Position numbers and translations under genes: made by a program. The notes under the pieces were generated by a model, which was given only the letters and a program-made list of their open reading frames with translations, was not told the DNA's origin and did not search any database. From Meandrina meandrites (taxonomy: Eukaryota > Cnidaria > Anthozoa > Scleractinia > Meandrinidae), in the NCBI GenBank assembly GCA_963693305.1, contig OY855905.1, forward strand, positions 38,226,137-38,290,136: a stretch of DNA of 64,000 nt. Reading direction: 5' to 3'. This document shows, piece by piece, positions 10,378 through 21,000 of the stretch (positions within the stretch are counted from its first letter, which is position 1; each line of letters opens with the position of its first letter).

Positions 10378-11699
10378 AAACCAAACATTATGTCTAGACA
10401 TAATGTTGTTTATGTCGAGGCATGTTCATTTGATAACCCGTTGGGAGGATTCGTACCAGGTACGAAGTCAACCAATAAGATTTTAAGGCGGAGTTTGCTG
10501 GATATTGGGTGCGTTTATTGTTCATTTACGTTTTACCATTTAGCTTTCTCTTGCTTGTGTGTCAGCTGGTGTTTTGTAGCTCGGACAATTGGCTGCTAGC
10601 TAGATGCCTTAGGGCATTACCAAATGCTTAATTTATAATTGATCTTACCATTCTTACCTGTTTTTGTTAAATAGCAGTTTCTTTATTTAACTACTGCTCA
10701 AGGTGCCTAAAGGTTCAGACACGAGGCTGCTTTTTGGGCAAGTACTTTCTGCTTGTTCATTTGGTTATTTCGGTAACCCGGGCGGTACGTGAAATGCTCA
10801 CCATGATGGTTCAGACAGGTGGCTGCCACTTTGTATGCATTTCAATTTAGATTTCTTATCATCAGCCACGGGTGTTGTTGTTTTCACCCTTTAACGCGAG
10901 CTTTGCATTTTTCTTTTGTTGTGGGGCTTGTGCCACAGTTGTGTGGCCCGTGGCGTTTTTTGGCGCCCCACGTTTACATTATCGTTTAATATGTTCAGAT
11001 TTTCTATATTTTGTTATGACTTAGAGATAATTGATTCAATTAAAAATGCCACATACGTGGCCAATTTTCTCCAAGTCATTTGTAGTATTGAGTTCTAGCC
11101 TTCTCAATCCTTGGTAGTATCCTATTCAGGCAAAGCTCGCGTCAAAGATCTTTTATTCTAGGAACTTGCATCGATATAAAACCAAACATTATGTCTAGAC
11201 ATAATGTTGTTTATGTCGAGGCATGTTCATTTGATAACCCGTTGGGAGGATTCGTACCAGGTACGAAGTCAACCAATAAGATTTTAAGGCGGAGTTTGCT
11301 ATGTAAAAGTAGGAACAATCGCTTAATTCGCCCTTCTATTCCTCGCCATTCAAGTGGTGAGAGCTCAAGAAAATATTTCCCTCCACCACCCCTTATCACC
11401 GACCAACGGGTTCCCCCACTACAAGTCGTTTTTCCTAATGCTTATTTTGTTCTATTCTTTTTATTTGTGTGGGGCGTTTTTTGGCGCCCCACGTTTACAT
11501 TATCGTTTAATATGTTCAGATTTTCTATATTTTGTTATGACTTAGAGATAATTGATTCAATTAAAAATGCCACATGCGTGGCCAATTTTCTCCAAGTCAT
11601 TTGTAGTATTGAGTTCTAGCCTTCTCAACCCTTGGTAGTATCCTATTCAGGCAAAGCTCGCGTCAAAGATCTTTTATTCTAGGAACTTGCATCGATATA
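10378..11699. mobile_element. Two head-to-tail copies of an unclassified non-autonomous element
   Basis: Copy 1 (10378-11178) and copy 2 (11179-11699) share both ends: each begins AAACCAAACATTATG and ends with about 220 bp finishing in GGAACTTGCATCGATATA. Their middles differ (about 450 versus 175 bp). Just inside the left end is a perfect 20-bp palindrome, CATTATGTCTAGACATAATG (10386-10405 and 11187-11206). No transposase is encoded and no terminal inverted repeat pairs the ends. The pair interrupts the second 351-bp unit, and copy B has neither. Head-to-tail joining without filler suggests a rolling-circle or circular-intermediate mover; that is inference. Confidence 0.7.
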
Positions 11700-11787
11700 A
11701 AGCTATTTAAATGAAAAGCTAAAGATCTCTTTTCCTAAGTATTACAGTCATTCAAAACTTTGTAGCATATCATTAGGGCTTACTTAC

Positions 11788-12378
11788 CTTCTGTTGGCTG
11801 ACTTGGTCAGGGTTGCTCTCAGTATGTGGTTCTTCCGTCTTTATTGGGGCTGTTCCCTGAAATGCAAAACACGTAATTCGTTTTAGGTCTGTAGCTGGTT
11901 GTGCTGGACCACTCCATGCACAGGAGTCGGAGCACTGGGCATGCCCCCCCTGACCGTACACAAAAAACTATATAAATAAAAAGGTAAAAATTTCTCGTCC
12001 TAAGTATTATAGTCGTTAAAAAACTTTACAACATATTAGTGGGGCCTAGCTACCTTCTCTTGGCTGACTTTGTCAGGATTGCTCGCCATAAGTGCTTCTT
12101 CCCTCTTTATTTGGTATGTTCCCTGAAATGCAAAACACGTGATTCGGTTTAGGTCTGTAGATGAATGTGTTGGACGAATCCACTGAAGTCGAAACATTGC
12201 ACCTTGATCGTACATAAAATAAAAACTATATAAACAAAAAGCTAAAGATTTCTTGACCTATCAGTATTACAGCAGTACAAAACGTCATAGCAATTTAGGG
12301 GTTAGGTACCTCGTGCTGGCTGACTTTGTCAGGAATGCTCACAGTATCTTGTTCTTCTTTCTTCAGTTGGGCATTTGT
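11788..12378 (-). CDS. Three 69-bp exons encoding 23-residue acidic repeats, copy A
   Basis: Three exons lie at 12378-12310, 12122-12054 and 11856-11788 on the minus strand. Each is exactly 69 bp, each is bounded by an AG acceptor and a GT donor (GTACC, GTAGC, GTAAG), and each translates without a stop in phase 0. The products are alignable 23-residue repeats ending in SNPDQVSQQK, SNPDKVSQEK and SIPDKVSQHE, with a central K-x-E-E motif. No known domain is recognised. Because all are phase 0 and the first recognised MACPF exon downstream also accepts phase 0, they may be the N-terminal part of the MACPF transcript; a separate gene is equally possible. No start codon exon was found. Confidence 0.65.
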
Positions 12379-12381
12379 CTG

Positions 12382-12414
12382 AAACACACACACACATACA
12401 CACACACACACACA
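12382..12414. repeat. (AC)n microsatellite
   Basis: A CA dinucleotide run with one interruption lies directly upstream, in the minus direction, of the acceptor of the first 69-bp exon. The run is shorter in copy B (63665-63680). Confidence 0.93.
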
Positions 12415-12740
12415 AAAAAAATCATTTCTTTTTGGTCTATACTGACTCTTTTGAACTACTGATCCCTGAAAAGAGAGCAGGAAATTTGACGGAATTTTAA
12501 AGAAGTGATTTTCAGCCAAACGAAATATTTATGATTTCTCTAAACTCAGTAAATTTATCAGAATTTCATCCACTCATCCACTTATCGACGTTCGCCATAA
12601 AAATGTCTGTCTGACATATATTCAACAGTCATTGAATACGTGATGTATGAATTAAGCGAGTGAACGCGACTGAAAAAAAGCGCATTGTTGCAGTCGCTAG
12701 AAGTCGTTTAAACGATTGTGTAAATTTGGCAAGCTAGCTT

Positions 12741-13249
12741 GTGCAAGCCTATCAGAAATTTTAACAAGATCCCCAGTGAATTCTGGTGATTTTTAAGACA
12801 TAGAGTTACACAGAGTTAAAGATATGCAAAAGGTCTTCTGGTCATCTGGAAGAAGTCGAAGAACCGAGCCATACTTTGAAACGAACCTTTATAGAAGTAC
12901 ATTGATAACACGGCTTTTTTATTTGTGTTAATAGTAGACAGGTCAATATGCATTCCCGCGAATGATTTTGCCTCCGTGATCGCGAACGGGAGTCAAGGCA
13001 GCACCTTGACCTTCTTTCGGATTCTTCTTTTTTGCGTGTGGTTAAATCAGTACTTGTCATGATAATTAAAATGACCATTTCGATTTTTCTGTTCAGTGTG
13101 TCATGAGGTATTTTTGCCCACTGAGTTAGTCATTTAATAGTTGGGTTCACACTAGGATTTTACCGCGTGCCAACGAAGAACAAGAATTGTCAAGTTTCGT
13201 TTGGCTTAAATGACGCAGCATTTAATTTGGAGAATCTCATGAGGTTTTT
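12741..13249. other. Intergenic, no gene seen
   Basis: Beyond 12740 copy B can no longer be compared because the window ends. No supported gene was found. A minus-strand frame at 12842-13078 is rich in Arg and Ser but has no domain. Confidence 0.5.
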
Positions 13250-13610
13250 TGCTCCGGTTGTAAACACCTTACAAGACCACAGCCTAGTGCAAGTGAACAA
13301 TATAGAAGTTGAGGTTAAAATGACTTCAAGCAATCATATCCTAACCACAAAGTCTAATAATAATGAATAAAATCAGTTCAGTATTAATGAATAAAACTTA
13401 CCGCAACGTTAGATTTGAAAAGCACAAGAATGTTAGAAATCTGTCAATATGCATTCTGGTTAAAAAATGTTATTGTCTCCGCGTTGTCGATTGAAATAGC
13501 CCTCAAGGGGCATAATTGTGTTTTCCTACATTATTCATTAGAACTCAGCACGGAATAAGTGTAGCGGGCATGCAGTTCAGCACGCAAACTGTAAGAGCCT
13601 GTCATTTGTG
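13250..13610. repeat. Diverged copy of the nuclease-unit downstream flank
   Basis: From TTGTAAACACCTTACAAGAC to CAGTTCAGCACGCAAACT this resembles the non-coding sequence that lies below each nuclease gene (for example 22780-23170), and more closely 49350-49800. Shared landmarks are GTGAACAATAnAGAAG, GAGTTGAGGTTAAAAT and the CCGCAACGTTAGAT block. No nuclease gene follows it here, so it looks like the remnant of an old copy. Confidence 0.7.
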
Positions 13611-13736
13611 GTTCAAATTTTCCTTTTGCTTGTTACCTGTGGCAAGGATGTGACATGCTGGGTTGGACTTTTTGGACAACTTTACGAAAGCCCGAAATAA
13701 TCATTTTGAAATAATCATTTTTTTTCATTTCGTTTG

Positions 13737-13779
<43 letters not shown>

Positions 13780-13780
13780 T
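13737..13780. repeat. (ATC)n microsatellite
   Basis: About 14 pure TCA/ATC triplets in a row in non-coding DNA. Confidence 0.97.
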
Positions 13781-14865
13781 TAATATTGTGACGCAGGTCG
13801 GTTACCGGCAGCATTAAGCTAATGTGGCCTGTCAATATGTGTGATGAAAATTATCAATCTGTATGATGAAACGACCAAAATTATTCTACTCTTTACTTTT
13901 CTGGCAGTGCCCCGCTCAACTTGGTGCGTATTAGCCATCGGCGAATTAGCGGCACCATGATGATGGATTGACATCCCGCTTAGTAGTAATAGTCCTCTTT
14001 GTGTATCAACTACAAAAACAAGTAGTACTCATTCCATCGGCGCCAATTATATTCAAGTTTGGAAGTAATTAGCTTTTTAAAGAAAACTTATTGATTCATT
14101 CTATTTTATCATCATCTAACAGATAAGTTGATTAAGTAAAGTTGAACAGAGATAAATTCACCTCAGCTAAGCCAAGGGATGTGTTTTTTCATCTAAACTC
14201 TTTCAAACAAATTTCATTAATGTAATTCATTTCATGTTATATTCAACCTTATCACTGAAAAACCGTTTAGGCTTAACATGATATATTGATAATGAATGAA
14301 GGCAATTTGTTAAATTTGCATACACCCGTTTCTTATAAGATCGCAAATTATATACCTTTGTGACGATAAGTTTTTCCGGTCGGCACTAGGTTTTCGGACT
14401 AAATGGACAACTTCTGAACTGTAGCGGGGAACGCTCTGAAATTCAATGAAATACGGGGGAAACTTAGCTCGGTAGAACAACCCTTGCTTTGCGGGAACGG
14501 AATTTCGTCACAAATTCCTGGTACTCGGCAATCTACTTCAAGGATCTTGCTACGGCCGCCAAGGATCAGACAGAACTTGGGTCCAACAGTAGTTTATTGC
14601 TAACACACTCGTAGTCTTGATGTAATCATCAACGTGTCTCCGATGTAATCCCCGATGTAATCAAAGAAATTTTACAATATTGCTTGCTTATATATGATTT
14701 TCCAGGTACAAAGTACAATCTTGAGTAAATAAGTCCACGTATACAACAAAAGAACTTAAATTATTCTTTTCAACTGTGAATTATCTACCTTGATTGATAA
14801 GCAGCGAGAACCTCCCCTTGAAAGGAGATGATGCAATATGACTATCCAACAAAGAAATTATCTTA
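13781..14865. other. Intergenic, no gene seen
   Basis: AT-rich sequence without a supported gene. It is downstream of the lectin gene and may hold that gene's 3' end. Confidence 0.5.
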
Positions 14866-14869
14866 AGTG

Positions 14870-15040
14870 CGCAGATGTACAAGTACAAAGTTCATCATGA
14901 CTAAGCGAAATTACAGGTACAAAGTCCATTATGACTAAGCGAAATTACAAGTACAAAGTTCATCATGACTATAAGCGAAATTACAAGTACAAAGTCCATT
15001 ATGTCTAAACGAAAGGTACAAAGTACATTACGACTAATTT
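14870..15040. repeat. Approx. 36-41-bp minisatellite, five units
   Basis: Direct units based on AAGTACAAAGTTCATCATGA followed by CTAAGCGAAATTAC recur about five times, alternating TTCATCATG and TCCATTATG. The array ends about 100 bp before the lectin stop codon, in the lectin's 3' flank. Confidence 0.88.
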
Positions 15041-15140
15041 GAATACGACAAAAGATTATTGACCTCAGAAGGCTACTGTTGGCTTTTGAAATGGTTTTAA
15101 TCTGCTGAACACGGCAGTTAATAAAATACGGAAGATTCTC

Positions 15141-15902
15141 TCATGACACCTTAACAGGAGACATCAGGAATTGAAAAACATTGAAGCCAGCTTCATCAAT
15201 AATCCCCGCGGAACCCAACCACTCTTCGCAGGGCATACTGTTAGTTGGAGGTGAGCCCTTGTGCAAGTTTTCTGGGCCTTCTAGGACGGCATACAGTTCA
15301 CCATTGGACATAAAGAAAAGGAACCGAAAACCTCTCCAGTCAGTACCAATAGTCTCGGATGTTCCTAACCAGTCGTCAGTCGGATCTGTGGGTGGAATCC
15401 GCTTATGAAATGTGCCGCTCTTAAAGTTAACGCCATGCAAGATTCCCATTGGATCAAAAAAGAGGAAATTGAAGTTAGACCATCCACTTGCTCCAACCAG
15501 TTTGGCGGAATCAAGCCACAGATCCTCTGCGTTTGATGGGAGTGGCCCTGCGTACAGCTTGTCATCTATATCTCCATAAAGGTTTCCTTCCGGATCAAAG
15601 AAAAGCAACTTAAAATTCCCCATATTGTTGCTGACAAGTGCGGCGTCGTCCCACCAATCACCCTTTAGAGCACAAGGATCGGAAGGAGGCGGGGCTTTTA
15701 CGAGTTCACTCGAATTCCTCGGAACCCCATACAAATCACCATCTGGGTGGAAGAACAGATGGTCAAATTCGTTCCAACCCGAAGCCCCTATCTGCTCCAT
15801 TGAGTTTTGCCAGTCTTTACTGTAGTTTTCACAAGGAATTTTGTGGTAGAATCCACCACCATCAGCTCCATACATGACTCCAAAGAGATCCATTGAAGAC
15901 AT
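15141..15902 (-). CDS. Tachylectin-2-like five-bladed beta-propeller lectin
   Basis: A single exon of 253 codons. It shows the repeating blade motif of the tachylectin-2 family, FxFLFFdPxGxLYGV, at residues about 46-60, 97-111, 144-158 and 192-206, spaced 47-51 residues, each followed by a pP...dxWl..a..iG linker. The C-terminal FNVFQFLMSPV appears to close the ring with the N-terminal LFGVMYG strand, giving five blades; horseshoe crab tachylectin-2 has 236 residues and five blades. Family members bind N-acetylglucosamine or N-acetylgalactosamine and agglutinate microbes. No signal peptide is visible from this ATG; a TTCAG at 15908-15912 could be a splice acceptor, so an upstream exon carrying a leader cannot be excluded. 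Same strand as the MACPF and nuclease genes. Confidence 0.9.
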   Translation of the reverse strand: MSSMDLFGVMYGADGGGFYHKIPCENYSKDWQNSMEQIGASGWNEFDHLFFHPDGDLYGVPRNSSELVKAPPPSDPCALKGDWWDDAALVSNNMGNFKLLFFDPEGNLYGDIDDKLYAGPLPSNAEDLWLDSAKLVGASGWSNFNFLFFDPMGILHGVNFKSGTFHKRIPPTDPTDDWLGTSETIGTDWRGFRFLFFMSNGELYAVLEGPENLHKGSPPTNSMPCEEWLGSAGIIDEAGFNVFQFLMSPVKVS

Positions 15903-16085
15903 GACGCTGAATGAGAGAAGGCGAAACTTTAGCTGTAAATGTAACCCTGAAGGGTGGTAGGCAAAGGGTTTTTAAGGGCGCAAAAAGTTTATATTCTCGA
16001 CCAGACATTCCTGACTAAAGTGGTCTAAATAATTACTCTTGAAGTGAAAGATGCCTTTTTTCAGTCAGTGATACAGGCATACTCG

Positions 16086-16153
16086 GAAAAGGAAAATCCG
16101 AGCGCTCCCAACAGGTGTCAAACCTATGACCTTCTGGCCCCAGTTGTTCAAAG

Positions 16154-16190
<37 letters not shown>

Positions 16191-16328
16191 GTGGATAGTC
16201 TAGTTTGTTTTCCCAACACTTATCCGCCGGATAGTGATTTATCCGGTGGATAGCGCTATCCACTCTTTGAACAACTGGGGCCTGATTAGTAATTCGGATG
16301 CTCTACCACTGAGCTACAGGAGACTTGT
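16086..16328 (-). repeat. tRNA-like SINE relic split by a MITE
   Basis: On the minus strand, CTGTAGCTCAGTGGTAGAGC (about 16322-16303) is a standard tRNA D-arm/A-box, followed by an anticodon-arm-like CATCCGAATTACTAATC. After the MITE, AAGGTCATAGGTTTGACACC (about 16133-16112) matches the variable loop, T-arm and B-box, ending TGTTGGGAGC. The anticodon stem does not pair well and the gene is split, so this is a pseudogene or SINE, not a working tRNA. Confidence 0.75.
16136..16282. mobile_element. Palindromic MITE, 147 bp
   Basis: Ends GGCCCCAGTTGTTCAAAG and CTTTGAACAACTGGGGCC are perfect inverted repeats. The inner arms GTGGATAACGCTATCCACCG and CGGTGGATAGCGCTATCCAC continue the pairing, with GATAAATCACTATCC mirrored on the other side. 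Non-coding. It lies within the tRNA-like sequence at its anticodon arm. Confidence 0.95.
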
Positions 16329-16391
16329 GGTAGCTAGGCCATTAAACTAGGTTCATGTGTTTACTCTTGTTATGTGGCAAATGATGTGACA

Positions 16392-16430
<39 letters not shown>

Positions 16431-16455
16431 AATGATGATGATGTTGATGATGAAG
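16392..16455. repeat. (GAT)n microsatellite
   Basis: About 20 GAT triplets with two or three substitutions. Confidence 0.95.
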
Positions 16456-16680
16456 GTATAATTAAAAATAGATACAGAATGTGTACGTGTTGTGTCTACG
16501 CTGAAGTTTTCTTCATTATTGCTTCGGCTTCTATCAGCTGATGTTTATTTTTTAAATCTTCACACTGCCAGATATTACTTAATGTGAACCACTAATTTTG
16601 CAACTTTACAAAGAAAACAATGCTGAACTAAGCGCAGTTCTAAAGATAGATTACATGCGCACAAAGCTGTGTTATAAACA

Positions 16681-17225
16681 ATGGATTCACTCTGCACTAT
16701 TTTGATCTACAACGAGGAGTACGACGAGGAGTACGACAATTTAATGAATAAACTTAATCTTTTTGGTAGTTGCTCAGGCCTCAAACCCAACATTGCAAAA
16801 ACTGAGGTATTACGACTGGGTCTATCACAAAAGCCCGGTACAAAAGGATGCGGACATATACAGTATTCTTAAGATTCCTAAACCAACGGAACCACCAAAA
16901 ATTCTGGGGATATATTTCACGTACGATAGTTAAGAAACTTCGAGGCTTAATTTGCAAATCTTACTAAGTCGGTAAAGAAATTGCTGGCTCAGTGGAGGAG
17001 AAGAAACCTTACCATTCTGGGCAAAATCCAAGTGATTTAAAAGTCACTCCTAATCCCCAAATTTCTGTATCAGTCGTCTAATAAATACTACCTCTCGGAA
17101 AACATTGTGGAAGAAATCAACAAAATAATGTTCAACTTTATATGGAAAGGGCAGGATAATAAATGACATCGACAATGGAGGATTTAGGATGACTCACCCT
17201 GAATTTGTCATTGAAGCTCAATTTT
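16681..17225 (+). pseudogene. Decayed LINE reverse-transcriptase fragment
   Basis: Shifted frames give LNLFGSCSGLKPNIAKTEVL, the conserved block after the catalytic FADD region of L1/Tx1-type LINEs, then PPKILGIYFTYDS and, further on, a FIWKG-like and GGFRM-like segment. The same blocks appear in the same order in the LINE at 32.4-40.2 kb (SGLKLNIKKTKAMWLG, VKILGIFFSYDS, FLWKN, GGLRM). Many stops and frameshifts make it dead. No EN or ORF1 part is present, so it is a 5'-truncated remnant. Confidence 0.75.
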
Positions 17226-17547
17226 GTTTTTGAAATATTTCTTATTTCTCCAAATTTTACTAATCCTTTGAGCAAAACTTTCTCTTCCCAAACATCCCCA
17301 AAATCACCCAAAAATTTACAAAACACCGCTAAACATATCTTTGTGAGATGAGCTAAGAGTTTTGGGAATGCTTGAAACGGGAACGAGATATTCGCATTAA
17401 ACCCTGAGTTAAGCGGTGGAAAAACGGGCTTCAGGTGTACCCCCGCGTTAACAGATGCATGCTGTAATTTATTTTTTTGCTTGAATGTTATTATAGTTAA
17501 TGAGTAATAATCAGTCGATTAGAAAATGGTTTGAACCCAGGAGTACC

Positions 17548-17962
17548 AGTAGACTGCTGCAAAACAGCCGTATTTTTTGCGAACACGTTCGAGCGGTCTT
17601 CGAACGCGAGGTCTGGAGTCAATAGAGAGGTTAAGCATGACGTTTACGGCAAACGGCAAACGGCAAAAATGGAACTTTTGCCGTCTCTCTTTAGTTGTGT
17701 GTACAGTAGAGTGAAATTATTTGTATTTGCAATGAATAGTAGGAGACGTTTTTCCATTTTTGTGTGCTTTATTTTACGGACAAAAGAAAAGAACTCAAAA
17801 TCTGAAGCTATCTTTGCAGTTTGCTGTCTGCCGATAACGTCATGCTTAACCTCTCTAATGTCAAAACTGAGCGTGAGACTGGGGACGATCGGCGCTTCGC
17901 GCCTTTGATACGCGACTGTTTAGCGATTTTAGAGAAAAAAAGGACTGTTTTACGGTCTAGAG
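17548..17962. mobile_element. MITE-like inverted-repeat element
   Basis: An inner inverted pair, TAGAGAGGTTAAGCATGACG (near 17622) and CGTCATGCTTAACCTCTCTA (near 17837), is perfect. Outer ends AAAACAGCCGTATTTTTTGC and AAAAAAGGACTGTTTTACGG pair more loosely. The stretch between has an inverted TTTGCCGT / ACGGCAAA pair. Outer borders are approximate. Confidence 0.7.
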
Positions 17963-18087
17963 TATCAGTAGTTCATAGTGTGATCATCCGGGTGAGAGTA
18001 GTTCTGAAAAGAACCGTTGTTGATTCGATATATTGACGTTAAAGGGACATGGTCAGCTTTGTGGCCGCGCTGACCTGGACCCTGTCA

Positions 18088-21000
18088 CATCGTAATTCGA
18101 TTTCGCTTTCTTTTACTCGCAAAAATTGTGGCTTCTTTCCATTGCTTTATACACTTTAAAATTAACTACCAAAATTGGTGTGAAATGAGGTTAAATTGTT
18201 ACAGTTTGCTATGAGTTGAGCTCTCGTTATTAAACTGAGACTGTTCATTTCCGCAGCCTCCTTGTCTTGCTTCATCGGACTTGTAAACACTGTTTTACAT
18301 GTTTCGTTGTGAATGCAATCAGTTGATATTTTTCCATTATCTGATCAAACCTAATTTCTCCTCAAAACAACTATACAAATCAAGCAAGCAGGTTAGGAGA
18401 AAGAAGGGTTAGTAAATGACCGTTAGTGTTATTAAGATAAATGTATGGAACCAGTAAGGAGAACTTCTACGTTCACAATAGGGCTTAACTCAAAGTATCA
18501 TCATTCTGTACTCTTATCTGCTGTTTTCTTAACTAAGGAAAAACGTTAGTGCAGTGAGGTACATTGATCTTCAATTTGTTTGCTGAAGAAATCACCGAAA
18601 GTTGTGCGACATTGTCCCATTGAACAGAGTTCGCATCTATAGAGCGGCCCCGTTGGAATTGTCGATTTACTGCAATTCTCTTCCCACAGGCAAATTAAGA
18701 CCGCATTTGCAGTATTTCAAAGAGGTAAGATTTCTCTTTTTAAATCTACAAGATCTATCGATTTTGAACCGTTGAACGTGAATCAAGAGGCATCGTTCGC
18801 CAAGTGTGGTGTATCAAGTTGCTCTTTAGTTCTCGTTTATTTACTTATAGTGGTCAACATTAACAAGAAATTTTAAAACAAATAGGCAAAATGAAGACGT
18901 TATACGACTCTCAGCCTGGGGTATGTTCTTAGCATGTTCTTAAAATTTGGGTAAATCTCAGCCTCAACGTTCTTATAAGAAAAGGTTCTTATATATAAAA
19001 AGAGTGTACTGAAATTTGTATGTTAAGATAGCTACAGATATAACTTGTACGTACTTACAATCGTCCTGTGTTAAAGTTGAGGGCACTCCAGAGTCTGAAG
19101 CTCTTTCCGTTTGTTTGTGAATGTTAGGAACCCAAATGAAATGTGCAAACGAAACGAAACTCAATTAAATTACAATGTTCGAGGAAAGCGACATATGATC
19201 TGCCCACATTCCGAACTGTCTGCAACTTGAATTGAAAGTGACTTAACTGTAATCACGCGATGCGTGGATCAACAAAAACGTCAACATCTTATGTGATTAA
19301 CAAAAGTTCTAGAACTTTCTTTTGCTGTATTTAGCTTTCCGCCAATTGAGTTGTCTTCTCCATCTCTTTTCGACTTCCGTACACGTATTTTTTGCCAAAC
19401 TAATTACACCCTTTTCATTGCTCTTGATAGTTAATGATTATAAAAAATTACTTGAAACAGACTTGGTTTGACTCCTGGAAAAAAAAATGTGAAGAAAGTA
19501 TCACAGAAATCGATTTTTTCAGCAAGGTTTTGGTGTCTGGCTGTGTGTCACAACTGATTTATTCACATTTAAAATTTTCACAATCTTTCACTGCATTAAG
19601 GAACGAACAAATGAAAACGACAGTAGATTATGCGAGTGAAGAGATATATGATCTGCTTGCACTGGGAACAATGGACGGCTTGTAATCACGAAGTAAGCAC
19701 CAGGCGGGAAAAACATATTAAATGGTCAACTAGACATATGGAATTTCCCTTCACTGAATTTAAAACCGTAATTCGATTTCGCTTTCTTTTACTCGCAAAG
19801 ATTGTGACTTCTTTCCATTGCTTTATACACTTTAAAATTAACTACCAAAATTGGTGTGAAATGAGGTTAAATTGTTACAGTTCGCTATGAGTTGAGCTCT
19901 CGTTATTAAACTGAGACTGTTCATTTCCGCAGCCTCCTTGTCTTGCTTCATCAGACTAATGTAAACACTGTTTTACATGTTTCGTTGTGAATGCAATCAG
20001 TTGATATTTTTCCATTATCTGATCAAACCTAATTTCTCCTCAAAACAACTATACAAATCAAGCTAGCAGGTTAGGAGAAAGAAGGGTTAGTAAATGGAAA
20101 GGAAATGTATGTCTTGACCGTTATTAAGATAAATGTATGGAACCAGTAAGGAGAACTTCTACGTTTACAATAGGGCTTAACTCAAAGTATCAATTATATC
20201 ATTCTGTACTCTTATCTGCTGTTTTCTTAACTAAGGAAAAACGTTAGTGCAGTGAGGTACATTGATCTTCAATTTGTTTGCTGAAGAAATCACCGAAAGT
20301 TGTGCGACATTGTCCCAGTGAGGTACATTGATCTTCAATTTGTTTGCTGAAGAAATCACCGAAAGTTGTGCGGCATTAGAGAGCCTAGCACAGACGTTTT
20401 TTAGCCACGGACGGCACCCGGAAGGCAAATGTTTGAGGTTTTGGCGAATTTTATCCTCCAAAAATAAGTAAATAAATCTTTCATTTTAGCACTTACACCT
20501 TGAATTTATGAACAAAAAGCTGACAATAAAGTGCTACAGACGAGAAGGTTCCATTTCCGGCTGCCGTCCGTGGCTCAAAATCGCCTGTGCTTAAGCTCTC
20601 TATTGTCCCATTGAACAGAGTTCGCATCTATAGAGCGGCCCTGTTGGAATTGTCGATTTACTGCAATTCTCTTCCCACAGGCAAGTTAAGGCCGCATTTG
20701 CAGTATTTCAAAGACGTAAGATTTCTATTTTTTAATCTACAGACACGCAAGATCTATCGATTTTGAACCGTTTCGGCACATTCTTTGCCGCACTCGTATT
20801 GTTTCCTGAATCCGTGTACACTTCTTTTCTATGTATATGAGCGTCTTATTTGGGGGGCTGAGTCTGAGGCTGGGGTTCTTATTTTTTTTGACAATTGGAG
20901 GCTGAAAACGTTCTTAAGATGTTCTTAAGTTGCATGTTATAGAATTTTATTAAATCAATTCCGAATTGATCAGGAAACGTGAATCAAGAGGCATCGTTCG

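Larger units (their letters stand above)
1..12740. repeat. Segmental duplication copy A
   Basis: This block aligns collinearly with 53469-64000 in the same orientation, so both are copies of one unit that extends beyond the window on each side. About 1100-8850 is nearly identical to copy B over several kilobases. The left 950 bp and the right part after about 8850 differ at many more positions, with small indels. Copy A has extra DNA relative to B: a long AGGTA microsatellite, about 740 bp containing a hairpin MITE, a 351-bp tandem duplication, and a 1.3-kb double element. Copy B has about 480 bp that A lacks. The unit carries one MACPF gene and three short repeat exons. Confidence 0.93.

Noticed and set aside
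9639..10401. Duplicated small frames (MFSLQVVLKNFAARELHH)
   Set aside because: They repeat because of the 351-bp tandem duplication; no support beyond that, and copy B lacks most of it.
12842..13078. Arg/Ser-rich minus-strand frame upstream of the 69-bp exons
   Set aside because: Considered as a start exon, but it has no suitable donor in phase 0 that I could identify and no comparison copy in the window.
18973..19164. Minus-strand frame MSFVSFAHFIWVPN, also at 21172-21363
   Set aside because: Has a donor-like GTAAGT but no partner exon and no domain; carried along with the array, and shortened in the 3434-bp units.
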